Assembly (NCBI RefSeq): GCF_002975205.1
Contig: NZ_PCOC01000002.1
Span: 1,255,001-1,319,000 of the forward strand
From: Ochrobactrum vermis
Lineage (GTDB): Bacteria; Pseudomonadota; Alphaproteobacteria; Rhizobiales; Rhizobiaceae
Length of the DNA stretch: 64,000 bases
Direction of reading: 5' to 3'
Positions within the stretch are counted from its first letter, which is position 1, and every line of letters begins with the position of its first letter. Below the pieces are notes generated by a model, which was not told the DNA's origin, did no database searches, and saw only the letters and a list, made by a program, of their open reading frames with translations. Below, in pieces: positions 34,884 through 42,940 of this stretch. The position numbers were made by a program, and so were the translations under genes.

Positions 34884-34907
34884 GATAGTTTAATCTTAAA
34901 ATAAAAT
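34884..34907. promoter_or_regulatory. Operator candidate in the monooxygenase/AraC divergent gap
   Basis: AGTTTAATCTTAAAATAAAAT matches 18 of 21 bases by eye with the palindrome region before the monooxygenase/reductase operon (13628-13648). It lies 32-55 bp upstream of the AraC start and shares the CTTAAAAT core (34895-34902). Confidence 0.45.
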
Positions 34908-34938
34908 GCTCTCTAAATGAGATACGGGGAATATCGTG

Positions 34939-35895
34939 ATGCTGACTACGAGCTATATGCACCGGCTTTCGCCGTCCATCGATTCGTTCCAGGACACCAT
35001 GTCCGGGCTGCTCCGGCCTTGCCGCATCTCGAAGAAGTCTAGCCAGACCTATCGCACGGAAGTTTCGCATGGCCGTATGCGTCCCTTCGGCCTGACGGCA
35101 ATCCGCATTGGCGGTCATGCCCGCATCGAAGTCGAAGCGCATAACGATATGACCTTGTTGCAGGTTCCGTTGCAGGGCATCTTCGTTTCGCGCGACCGGC
35201 GCGGCGACGAGCTTTTGTATCAGTCGGGCATGAATGCGCAGCTGGTCGATGCGCATTCGGCCATCGACCTTGAGTTTCACCCATCCACGCGCATGCTGAT
35301 CTTCAGCCTGAACGATACCCAGATCGATATTCTGGGGGGCAGGGAATTCATCGAGCAGTTTACCCATAACAAACGGGTCGTATCCTTCGATACGCCGGTG
35401 GGCCATGCCTTCTATCAGCTGGCGCATTTTGTCATGAACGAGATCGAGAAGGACAAGGAAGCGTTCTTCCATGGCGGTCTGTCGGAGCGGCTGGAAGACA
35501 GCCTGATGGCGTCACTTGCGGCGGCGCTCGATACGCAGCCGCGTGCACGACCGCTGATGAGCGCGGTGCCAAGCTATGTCCAGCGCGCCGAAAAATTCAT
35601 GCACGATAATCTCGACAAGCAACTGACCTTACAGGAGCTTGTCGATGCAACGGGCACCAGCGCCCGCACCTTGCACCGCACCTTCCGCAGTGTCCGGGGC
35701 AACACACCGCTCGGCGTGTTCAAGAATATGCGACTGGACAAGGTGCATGCGGAGCTTGCCCGCGGATATGCCGGGCCCGGCGATATTACGCGCATCGCCA
35801 TGGCCTGGGCTTTCAACCATATGGGCCTGTTCTCAGCCGATTACCGCCAGCGCTTCGGCTATCTTCCGTCCGAAACCGTGCGCCGCGCTCAATAA
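34939..35895 (+). CDS. AraC/XylS-family regulator
   Basis: A 318-residue regulator. The C-terminal third has the two helix-turn-helix motifs of the family: LQELVDATGTSARTLHRTFR and ITRIAMAWAFNHMGLFSADYRQRFG, the latter typical of XylS/AntR-type activators. The N-terminal region is a cupin-like ligand domain. AraC-type activators such as AntR and AndR respond to anthranilate in other bacteria. It is divergent from the monooxygenase-ligase unit and very likely activates it. The ATG at 34939 has GGGGAA upstream; a GTG lies three bases before it. Confidence 0.86.
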   Translation: MLTTSYMHRLSPSIDSFQDTMSGLLRPCRISKKSSQTYRTEVSHGRMRPFGLTAIRIGGHARIEVEAHNDMTLLQVPLQGIFVSRDRRGDELLYQSGMNAQLVDAHSAIDLEFHPSTRMLIFSLNDTQIDILGGREFIEQFTHNKRVVSFDTPVGHAFYQLAHFVMNEIEKDKEAFFHGGLSERLEDSLMASLAAALDTQPRARPLMSAVPSYVQRAEKFMHDNLDKQLTLQELVDATGTSARTLHRTFRSVRGNTPLGVFKNMRLDKVHAELARGYAGPGDITRIAMAWAFNHMGLFSADYRQRFGYLPSETVRRAQ

Positions 35896-36080
35896 TTCGA
35901 CCGGCGGAAACATCGAGCCGGGTTTCGCGCGTCTGGGGGGAAACACTGCGGAATTATACCTCCGGATAGCATAGCATTGCCAGCATATCGAAGGTCAGAT
36001 AGGAGAAGCGGCGAGTTCAGGGATGGGTTTATTCTTTCCCGATTCGAAGTCGTAATCTGCGGATTTTCTGAGGGGCTCCA

Positions 36081-36971
36081 ATGCCTATTTATGAGCTGGC
36101 AGCGCTGGGGGCTGCTACCTGCTGGGCGCTCACGGGCCTCATTTCAGCGGGGCCTGCTGGTCATTTGGGGGCTCTGACCTTCAACCAGGTGCGCCAGATA
36201 TTCGTAAGCTGCCTGCTGATTGTCTATGTGATCGCAACCGGAACCTGGCAGCAGATCGATTCCGGCAATGCTTTTCCGCTTATCCTGTCGGGCTTTATCG
36301 GCATCTTCCTGGGTGACACGATCCTCTTCGTGACCTTGAACCGGCTAGGACCACGCCGATCCGGAATTCTGTTTGCAATGAATGCGCCCATTGCTGCGGT
36401 TCTGGGTTGGGTCGTGCTCGGTGAAAAGCTCACTACTTCGGTTGTAATCGGCATTGTCTTCACCATTCTGGGTGTTTGCATGGCGATATTTTTCAGCAAC
36501 CGCCGGGCCCAGCTCCATCCATGGGAAACGGTAAAGGGCTCTCTGGTTGTCGGCTTGTTGTTCGGCTTGCTTGCCGCACTCGGGCAAGCGGTCGGATCAA
36601 TCATCGTGCGGCCGGTTATGGCAACCGGTATCGATCCGTTTCTGGCCTCGCTGCTGCGTGTGGGAACGGCAGCCTGTTGCCTCAGCTTCGTCTCCATGTT
36701 TCCGGTCGCAGTCTTTCGCCCACGCAATCCGCTGACATGGCAAGTAACCGCCATGACCGCCTTGTCCGGATTTCTGGCGCTGGCCGTCGGAATGACTTTG
36801 CTGCTCTTTGCCTTGTCAGGTGGGGAGACAGGCGTGGTCTCGACGATCTCCGCGACAACGCCAGTCATCATCCTTCCACTGTTGTGGTTGCGAACCGGGC
36901 AGCGTCCTGCAGCCGGAGCATGGTTGGGAGCTCTGTTCGTGGTCGCCGGACTGGCGTTCATCATGTATTGA
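36081..36971 (+). CDS. EamA/DMT-family permease
   Basis: A 296-residue membrane protein with about ten hydrophobic segments in two EamA repeats (IGIFLGDTILFVTLNRLGPRR in the first, LLALSGGETGVVSTISATTPVIILPLLW abridged in the second). Such drug/metabolite transporters usually export amino acids or metabolites. It has AGGGG before the ATG. It stands alone between the AraC gene and the ECF-sigma operon; cargo unknown. Confidence 0.85.
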   Translation: MPIYELAALGAATCWALTGLISAGPAGHLGALTFNQVRQIFVSCLLIVYVIATGTWQQIDSGNAFPLILSGFIGIFLGDTILFVTLNRLGPRRSGILFAMNAPIAAVLGWVVLGEKLTTSVVIGIVFTILGVCMAIFFSNRRAQLHPWETVKGSLVVGLLFGLLAALGQAVGSIIVRPVMATGIDPFLASLLRVGTAACCLSFVSMFPVAVFRPRNPLTWQVTAMTALSGFLALAVGMTLLLFALSGGETGVVSTISATTPVIILPLLWLRTGQRPAAGAWLGALFVVAGLAFIMY

Positions 36972-37035
36972 CAGTTCAGCCAGAGACTGTGAGGTTTTGC
37001 CGCTTCGACTTGCGAGCAAGCATTGTGGTTTTAAA

Positions 37036-37057
37036 AAAATCCGCTCACAGGCGGATT
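37036..37057 (-). terminator. Hairpin with U-tract on the minus strand
   Basis: AATCCGC and GCGGATT (7-bp stem, 6-nt loop) with seven Ts following on the minus strand. On the plus strand only A-rich sequence follows. No minus-strand gene ends here, so its purpose is unclear; it may still help end the EamA transcript. Confidence 0.4.
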
Positions 37058-37110
37058 AAATAAGCGCGACCGGTGTTGACGCTGGGACACGGCAAACATG
37101 GGAGGTCGTC

Positions 37111-37674
37111 ATGTTCCGCCCCTTCGCTATCGCAATGGTCATAGCTGCAATGCCCGTCTCATCGCATGCCGATACGTTCGGTGTTGCCAGCGGGCATTAT
37201 ACCATTCAGCAGTCGTCACAAATCGCCTTTACCGTGAGCCAGGTCGGGGGTGGCGGTCTGGGCGGCTCATTTGGCGAGTTCACCGGCAATCTGGAGCTCG
37301 ATGCACAAAATCTCTCCAGATCCTCTGTATCGCTTCGGCTCCGGCCCGCAAGCGTCGATGCAAGGCAATCTCGCATCACGGACTTTCTGAAGTCCTCTGC
37401 GGTCTTCGACGTTCGAAATTATCCGGTTCTGACTTTTGAATCGACCCGGATTACGCAGACCGGTCCGCGCACGGCCCGTATCGACGGGATGCTGACAGCG
37501 CGCGGTAAAACCCATGGCGAGACATTTTTTGCCGCCCTTGTCGGCAACGACGCGAAAACGGTTACGTTTCATGTGACCGGCGACGTGCTCCGTTCCCCAT
37601 ACGGGATGGATGTTGGCACACCGATCTATTCCAACGTGGTTAAATTCGAGATGAATCTGCGTGGAGCAAAATAA
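37111..37674 (+). CDS. YceI-family periplasmic protein
   Basis: A 187-residue secreted protein. A signal peptide of about 20 residues ends in SSHA. The mature part shows the lipocalin-like YceI pattern: YTIQQSSQIAFTVSQVGGGGLGGSFGEFTG at the start (key residues only), SSAVFDVRNYPVLTFES and GMLTARGKTH. YceI proteins bind isoprenoid-like lipids and are often linked to stress sigma factors and cytochrome b561. It is the first gene of the ECF-sigma unit; GGAGGT precedes the ATG and a CGGTGTTGACG motif lies 30 bp upstream. Confidence 0.88.
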   Translation: MFRPFAIAMVIAAMPVSSHADTFGVASGHYTIQQSSQIAFTVSQVGGGGLGGSFGEFTGNLELDAQNLSRSSVSLRLRPASVDARQSRITDFLKSSAVFDVRNYPVLTFESTRITQTGPRTARIDGMLTARGKTHGETFFAALVGNDAKTVTFHVTGDVLRSPYGMDVGTPIYSNVVKFEMNLRGAK

Positions 37675-37755
37675 TGTCTCCGGCTGCGGATTAATTTCGC
37701 GGGCGCGGTGTTGTCGTGAATGGAAGCAAGGACAACAGCGCAAAGGAGGATTATT

Positions 37756-38151
37756 ATGTGCAGACCGACAATATTTTTCGTGGCAGTCACTCTTATGACT
37801 GGCTTGCCGTTTGTTGCGCATGCTGAAGATTACGCATCGGGAACCATAAAAACGATGAAAACGGCGAAAGGGGAGGTTCTCACGAACGCCAAAGGGATGA
37901 CGCTTTACGTCTTCGACAAGGACACCAAAGGGACATCCAACTGTTACGATGACTGTGCGAAGAAGTGGCCACCGTTGAAGGCTGACGGAAAGGCGACTGC
38001 CGGTGACGAGTTCAGTCTTGTTGCCCGTAAGGATGGCACGAAACAATGGGCCTATGAAGAAAAACCTCTCTATCTTTGGCAAGGCGATAAAAAGCCGGGT
38101 GACGTTTCCGGCGATGGCGTCGGCGGCGTCTGGCATGTCGCGAAGGATTGA
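37756..38151 (+). CDS. COG4315-type secreted protein
   Basis: A 131-residue protein with an N-terminal signal peptide (to about residue 22, VAHA) and the tandem pattern of the lipoprotein-like COG4315 family: TLYVFDKD, NCYDDCAKKWPPL and the C-terminal PLYLWQGDKKPGD. Function is unknown in the family; it is a common companion of ECF sigma and cytochrome b561 genes. A perfect AAGGAGG precedes the ATG at 37756. Two Cys could form a disulfide or bind a cofactor. Confidence 0.85.
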   Translation: MCRPTIFFVAVTLMTGLPFVAHAEDYASGTIKTMKTAKGEVLTNAKGMTLYVFDKDTKGTSNCYDDCAKKWPPLKADGKATAGDEFSLVARKDGTKQWAYEEKPLYLWQGDKKPGDVSGDGVGGVWHVAKD

Positions 38152-38170
38152 GAAAGCCGGATAAAAAGGC

Positions 38171-38677
38171 ATGTCGCGCTTCCTGGAAGAAATGGAAGAA
38201 TGTGTTCCAGCGCTCCGGCGTTACGCCCGGGCGCTGACACATGACGCCGATCGGGCGGACGATCTCGTTCAGGATTGTCTGGAGCGCGCCATTCGCAAAC
38301 GCAGTCTTTGGCAACCTTCCGGGCCCTTGCGTGCATGGCTGTTTCGGATGCTTATCAATATTTGGCGAAACGAATTGCGCCACAGGCGACGCGCCCCGGA
38401 TAATGCGCCGTTATCGAGCGTCACGGTAGAACCGCAGGTTGCCAGCGCATCGCCTTCCCGGCTTGCTTTTGCCGAAACTGCGCGCGCAATAGAATTGCTG
38501 TCTGCCGAACAACGGGAAGCGCTTTTGCTTATCGCAATCGAGGGCATGAGTTACACGGAAGCTGCCACGGTACTGGATATTCCGCTCGGCACACTGATGT
38601 CTCGGTTGGGGCGTGCGCGGGCCACTTTACGCAGGCTAACGGAGGAGGCAGGTGCGCAATTGAGGGTCGTGAAATGA
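38171..38677 (+). CDS. ECF-type RNA polymerase sigma factor
   Basis: A 168-residue sigma factor with region 2 (DADRADDLVQDCLERAIRK, AWLFRMLINIWRNELRHRRR) and region 4 (LSAEQREALLLIAIEGMSYTE abridged, PLGTLMSRLGRARATLRR). Its stop overlaps the start of the anti-sigma gene. It should direct expression of its own operon, including YceI and cytochrome b561, in response to envelope or oxidative stress. The region-4 helix would read the -35 element; a repeated CGGTGTTGnCG upstream of two operon genes is a candidate. Confidence 0.9.
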   Translation: MSRFLEEMEECVPALRRYARALTHDADRADDLVQDCLERAIRKRSLWQPSGPLRAWLFRMLINIWRNELRHRRRAPDNAPLSSVTVEPQVASASPSRLAFAETARAIELLSAEQREALLLIAIEGMSYTEAATVLDIPLGTLMSRLGRARATLRRLTEEAGAQLRVVK

Positions 38678-39441
38678 AGAGCAACCTGATCAGCGACACC
38701 GAATTGCAGGCCTATGCTGATGGCTTTTTGAGCGAGGAACGCCGTCAGGCAGTGGAGGCCGCGTTTTTATCCAATCCATCTTTGAAGTCGGAAGTCGCTA
38801 TCTGGCAAAGGCAGAACGAGACGTTGCGGGCACTATATGCCCCTGTCCTCGACGAACCGCTCCCCACGCGACTTCTCCCAGACAATCTCAACAAGCAGGT
38901 TCTCGCGGCGCGACAACAAGGGTGGCGCATGGCCGCCGCTGCGGTGTTTCTGGTGGCACTGGGAGGGCTCGGCGGTTGGTTCGGGCGCGATTTTCCTAGC
39001 CCCGCGCCGGCGTCTGCATGGCCACTTGCAAGTGAGGCTATGGCGGCTCACAACCTTTACGCCAGTGAAATCGTGCACCCTGTAGAAGTGAAAGCCGAGG
39101 AGGAGCAACATCTTTCGGCGTGGCTCTCCAGGCGGCTTGATCGCGCCCTTACCATTCCCGATTTGCAGGCCGAAGGGCTTTCGCTGGTTGGCGGGCGCCT
39201 GCTGCCTGCCCAGGGCGGACCTGCGGCGCAACTGATGTATGAAGAGCGGGGAGGCAAGCGCGTCACTCTGTTTATCGTGCCGTCGGACGACATGAAGGAG
39301 ACGTCCTTGCGTTATCTGTCTCAGGACAATCTGGAAGCGCTTGTATGGACAGACAATGCCATCAGTTGTGCGCTTGTCGGCGACATGCCTCGCGCACGAC
39401 TCCAGGAAATTGCCTTGAGTGCCTATAAGCAGTTCGAATGA
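38674..39441 (+). CDS. Membrane-bound anti-sigma factor
   Basis: A 255-residue protein. The N terminus (residues 1-60; LISDTELQAYADGFLSEE) is the anti-sigma domain of the non-zinc type, since no HxxxCxxC motif is seen. One transmembrane helix lies at about residues 85-104, followed by a periplasmic domain. It is translationally coupled to the sigma gene (ATGA overlap) and should hold the sigma factor at the membrane until a periplasmic signal is sensed. Confidence 0.85.
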   Translation: MKSNLISDTELQAYADGFLSEERRQAVEAAFLSNPSLKSEVAIWQRQNETLRALYAPVLDEPLPTRLLPDNLNKQVLAARQQGWRMAAAAVFLVALGGLGGWFGRDFPSPAPASAWPLASEAMAAHNLYASEIVHPVEVKAEEEQHLSAWLSRRLDRALTIPDLQAEGLSLVGGRLLPAQGGPAAQLMYEERGGKRVTLFIVPSDDMKETSLRYLSQDNLEALVWTDNAISCALVGDMPRARLQEIALSAYKQFE

Positions 39442-39472
39442 AACAGGTTTGAAGCCTTTCGGAAAGATTGTG

Positions 39473-40090
39473 ATGTGGCGCAATACTGAAACCACATACG
39501 GGTTTGTGGCGCAGATTCTGCATTGGCTGATCGCCTGCCTGTTTATTCTTCAGATCGGTCTCGGTTTTCTCACACAGACAACGGGTTCCGACCCGCTGCT
39601 CCAGTTCACGCTCTATCAGTGGCACAAATCACTCGGCTTCGCGATTTTCGGATTGGCCCTCATCAGGGTTTTCTGGTTTGCTACGAGCATTCACCCCTTG
39701 CCTTACAAGGATACGCACCGGCTGGAGGCGCTGCTGGCAGGGGGTGCCCATCGAATGCTTTTGGCACTGACTGTCCTGATTCCGCTCAGCGGATGGGCAG
39801 TTGTGTCTTCTTCGCCTCTCGATATCCCGAGCTATGTCTTTGACTTGTTCGTCATGCCGAATTTGCCGTTGACCGTCTCAGACGCTGACGAAGCATTCTG
39901 GTCGTGGCTGCACGCCGCGCTCGTTTATGGTGCCATCGCTATTGTCACGCTGCACGTTATCGCGGCGCTTCATCATCATCTCATCCGGCACGACGAGACC
40001 CTGAAAAGAATGGCGAGTTTTCCATTGCGCTCATCTAAAAAGAGCAAGCCTTCCCAATCACATCGGAACGGGTCCTCACAAAGGCATTGA
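39473..40090 (+). CDS. Cytochrome b561-family protein
   Basis: A 205-residue four-helix membrane haem protein. His residues at haem-binding positions are visible in QILHWLIACLF, QWHKSLGF, WLHAALVYG and LHVIAALHHHLI. It would pass electrons between quinol and a periplasmic partner such as the YceI or COG4315 protein. I use the ATG at 39473 (GGAAAG upstream); a longer frame overlaps the anti-sigma gene by 23 bp. Last gene of the ECF operon. Confidence 0.88.
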   Translation: MWRNTETTYGFVAQILHWLIACLFILQIGLGFLTQTTGSDPLLQFTLYQWHKSLGFAIFGLALIRVFWFATSIHPLPYKDTHRLEALLAGGAHRMLLALTVLIPLSGWAVVSSSPLDIPSYVFDLFVMPNLPLTVSDADEAFWSWLHAALVYGAIAIVTLHVIAALHHHLIRHDETLKRMASFPLRSSKKSKPSQSHRNGSSQRH

Positions 40091-40184
40091 GAACGATCGA
40101 CCTTCAGCTCATAGGCTGACGATTGATGGCGACTTACCGTATAATATGTCGGGCGGCCAGCTTTCGGCGGGCAGGCCGGTGCCT

Positions 40185-40667
40185 TTATTTGGGATGAGGA
40201 TGTATAGGGTCAACCCAATAGACCTCCTCGGGCTCTTCTATTGGATCGACGTCGGTAATGTTCACGACAACCGCTTCATTGTCGGATCGAACCAAAACGC
40301 ATTCCAGCACATTGTCTGGATCGGCATTTATCTCCTGATGGGGAACATAGGGCGGCACAAAGATAAAATCGCCCGGTCCCGCTTCGGCAACATATTCGAG
40401 ACGATCTCCCCATCGCATCCGTGCCTTGCCCCGAAGAACAAAAATGACGCTTTCCAGTGCACCATGGTGATGGACGCCAGTTTTTGCATTGGGCTCGATT
40501 GCGACCGTTCCAGCCCAGATTTTCTGTGCTCCAACGCGCGCGTGATTGATCGCCGCCTGACGAAACATACCTGGCGTTTGCGCGGTATTCGGATCAAGCT
40601 GATCCCCTTTGATCACGCGTACGCCGTCGTGCTTCCATCGATCCGAATGGTGATGATCCTCACTCAT
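40185..40667 (-). CDS. Cupin-domain protein
   Basis: A 160-residue cupin with motif 1 GVHHHGALESVIFVLRG and motif 2 GDFIFVPPYVPHQEIN, so a metal site is likely. The N terminus is His-rich (EDHHHSD). It has AGGAG before the ATG and is convergent with the cytochrome b561 gene. No catabolic partner is next to it; a sensor or small-molecule enzyme role is possible but function is unknown. Confidence 0.8.
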   Translation of the reverse strand: MSEDHHHSDRWKHDGVRVIKGDQLDPNTAQTPGMFRQAAINHARVGAQKIWAGTVAIEPNAKTGVHHHGALESVIFVLRGKARMRWGDRLEYVAEAGPGDFIFVPPYVPHQEINADPDNVLECVLVRSDNEAVVVNITDVDPIEEPEEVYWVDPIHPHPK

Positions 40668-40915
40668 GGTTTACTCCTTGGCGCTGATCAGAAAGGGCTC
40701 AGATGCTGAGCAGCATGCTCGATCAGTCTCCGTTTTCCGTCAAGAGTGTGTTTCCATGGATATTGACGGCCGTTTTCGTAGAGAACGTCCGCACCTGATC
40801 GCGATCTTTTGAGATCGTTGTTCAGAGTATTATTTGCCGCATAACATGGACGTTGATCGGAGTATGAGGTAAAGCAAGAATATTATTTGCTTTCTATTGC
40901 TTTTTGGGGGAACCA

Positions 40916-42136
40916 GTGAACGTAATAGCATCAAGTCCCGCCAGAACGCATTCCAAATCTTACATAGCTGTGCTGCTCGTTCTGGGTTTCTCGCATCTTT
41001 TGAACGACTTGATGCAATCCCTGATTTCTGCATCTTATCCGATCCTCAAAGACGCCTATGCGCTCGACTTCGTGCAGATCGGGATGATCACCCTTACTTT
41101 CCAGATTGCAGGGTCTTTGCTCCAGCCAATCATCGGGATGATTACCGACAAAAGACCTGCACCTTATTCGCCGGTTGTCGGCATGATGTTCACGCTTTCC
41201 GGGTTGGTGAGTCTGGCTTTCGCGCATAGTTATGCAGTGATACTTGTCTCTGTGGCGCTCATCGGCATTGGATCCTCGATCTTCCATCCGGAAGCCACGC
41301 GGATGGCTCGATATGCGGCAGGAGGACGTCAGGGGCTTGCACAGGGTATTTTCCAGGTGGGCGGGCAGGCAGGCGGTTCGCTTGGACCTGTTCTTGCGGC
41401 ACTGATACTCGTGCCATGGGGGCAGCAAAGTCTTGCCTGGTTCGCAGTATTGGCTTTGCTCGCGATGTCGCTCCTTGTCTGGATCGGCAGTAAACAGAAA
41501 GAAATTCGTGCTGCATTCACTGCGGTGCGGGCAGGGGGTAGCGCAGGTGGGGAACCCATCCGTCATGCGCCGGCTACCATCGCCACAGGTCTGGTCGTAT
41601 TGACCCTTTTGATGTTTACAAAGAACGCATATGGCGAAAGCTTTCGCTCATTTTACACGTTCTATCTGATGGACAAATTTGGGCTGTCCATTCCTTCCGC
41701 ACAGATGATGCTCTTTATTTTTCTGATGTCCTCTGCGGCGGGCGCATTGATCGGTGGCATCGTGGGAGACCGGATAGGTCGCTACAAGATTATCTGGATT
41801 TCCGTGCTGGGACCTTTGCCGCTGACATTGATGCTTCCCTATGTCGATCTTTTCTGGACCGGTGTTCTCACCGTTTTCATCAATCTGATTATGGCGAGCG
41901 CTTTCGCATCGATCCTTATCTATGCGATGGAACTCTTGCCCAATCGTATCGGGCTTATCGGTGGTCTCTTCTATGGCTTGAATTTCGGGCTTGGAGGCAT
42001 TGCTGCTGCAATTCTGGGTGTACTCGCAGATCAATATGGCGTGGAAACCGTTTACCGGTTGTGCTCTTACCTCCCATTGTTTGGACTTCTGGCGTGGTTT
42101 CTACCCAAAATTCATGAGCCGCGGTCGGGGCACTGA
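40916..42136 (+). CDS. MFS exporter of the fosmidomycin-resistance (Fsr) type
   Basis: A roughly 406-residue, 12-segment major-facilitator protein. HLLNDLMQSLISASYPILK in helix 1 and SSIFHPEATRMAR, which matches the SxxFHPxA pattern of Fsr proteins, are diagnostic. Efflux of a drug-like molecule is likely. The GTG at 40916 has GGGGGAA just upstream; a TTG at 40904 is the alternative. A 236-bp gap before it holds no gene that I can support. Confidence 0.85.
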   Translation: MNVIASSPARTHSKSYIAVLLVLGFSHLLNDLMQSLISASYPILKDAYALDFVQIGMITLTFQIAGSLLQPIIGMITDKRPAPYSPVVGMMFTLSGLVSLAFAHSYAVILVSVALIGIGSSIFHPEATRMARYAAGGRQGLAQGIFQVGGQAGGSLGPVLAALILVPWGQQSLAWFAVLALLAMSLLVWIGSKQKEIRAAFTAVRAGGSAGGEPIRHAPATIATGLVVLTLLMFTKNAYGESFRSFYTFYLMDKFGLSIPSAQMMLFIFLMSSAAGALIGGIVGDRIGRYKIIWISVLGPLPLTLMLPYVDLFWTGVLTVFINLIMASAFASILIYAMELLPNRIGLIGGLFYGLNFGLGGIAAAILGVLADQYGVETVYRLCSYLPLFGLLAWFLPKIHEPRSGH

Positions 42137-42190
42137 GAGGCTTAACGTGCATCTCGTTCGAAAACCGTTTCACATGGTTCGGGATTCTTT

Positions 42191-42296
42191 CTAGAGCGCG
42201 TTTCGATCTGATAGGATCAGATCGGCGCTCTAACTTCCTCTACTTCAAGCATAATCTTATCGATCCTCGTTTCACTCCGGTCGGATTATGCTCTAG
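42191..42296. repeat. Bru-RS-like palindromic repeat, copy 2
   Basis: A 106-bp element bounded by CTAGAGC and GCTCTAG, with the same two-hairpin plan as copy 1 and about nine differences. The inner stem keeps pairing (CGATCTGAT / ATCAGATCG) despite changes in its centre. Its right end provides the stop codon of the gene at 42293-42931. Confidence 0.87.
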
Positions 42297-42931
42297 ACGC
42301 CATGCCGGGGCCGGCGAACGACCCTTACCGTTCCGCTGCCCCCGCCGCCGCAGAAAAACCGGTCGCCGCCATCGGATTCAAGCCCCGAAACTCCTGCTCC
42401 GGACGGCATGTCCAATCGCTCGAGTACGGCACCTGTTTTCTGATCGATACGGCGAATATCGCTTCCATTGTCTTCCCATGTGCCGTGCCAAAGTTCGCCG
42501 TCAACCCAGGTGACACCGGTGACGAACCGATCGGATTCGATTGTACGCAGCACTTCTCCGGTCTCGGGATCCACCTGATGTATCTTGCGACCGCGATGCT
42601 GTCCGACCCAGAGCGAACCCTCCGCCCAGGCCAGACCGGAATTTCCGCCATCGGGCGCTGGTATTACCGACACAATCTCGCCGGTCCCGGGATCAATCTT
42701 GCGGATCATGGCATCGCCGATCTGGAACAAGTGTTCGCCGTCGAATGCAGTTCCCGCATCGGCGACCACATCGAGCGAACGCAGGACCTCACCGCTTTCG
42801 GGATCAAGAGCATTCAGCCTTTTGCCCGTTGCGAACCAGACGTGATTGCCGTCGAAGCTGACCCCGGCCACGTCGTCCGCATCGGGAAAGGGACCATATT
42901 CACGAATGATTTCGGCGGTTGAGTGCTTCAT
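42293..42931 (-). CDS. Beta-propeller-like protein, end set by a Bru-RS insertion
   Basis: A 212-residue cytoplasmic protein built of four to five repeats of about 42 residues, each with a DPxTGEV turn (DPESGEVLRSL, DPGTGEIVSVI, DPETGEVLRTI, DQKTGAVLERL), as in YncE/glutamine-cyclotransferase-like propellers. Its TAG stop lies inside the terminal CTAG of the Bru-RS-like repeat, so the natural C terminus may have been altered. It starts 9 bp after the regulator gene at 42941-44161 and shares its operon. Role unknown. Confidence 0.75.
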   Translation of the reverse strand: MKHSTAEIIREYGPFPDADDVAGVSFDGNHVWFATGKRLNALDPESGEVLRSLDVVADAGTAFDGEHLFQIGDAMIRKIDPGTGEIVSVIPAPDGGNSGLAWAEGSLWVGQHRGRKIHQVDPETGEVLRTIESDRFVTGVTWVDGELWHGTWEDNGSDIRRIDQKTGAVLERLDMPSGAGVSGLESDGGDRFFCGGGGSGTVRVVRRPRHGV

Positions 42932-42940
42932 GTCTTCATC

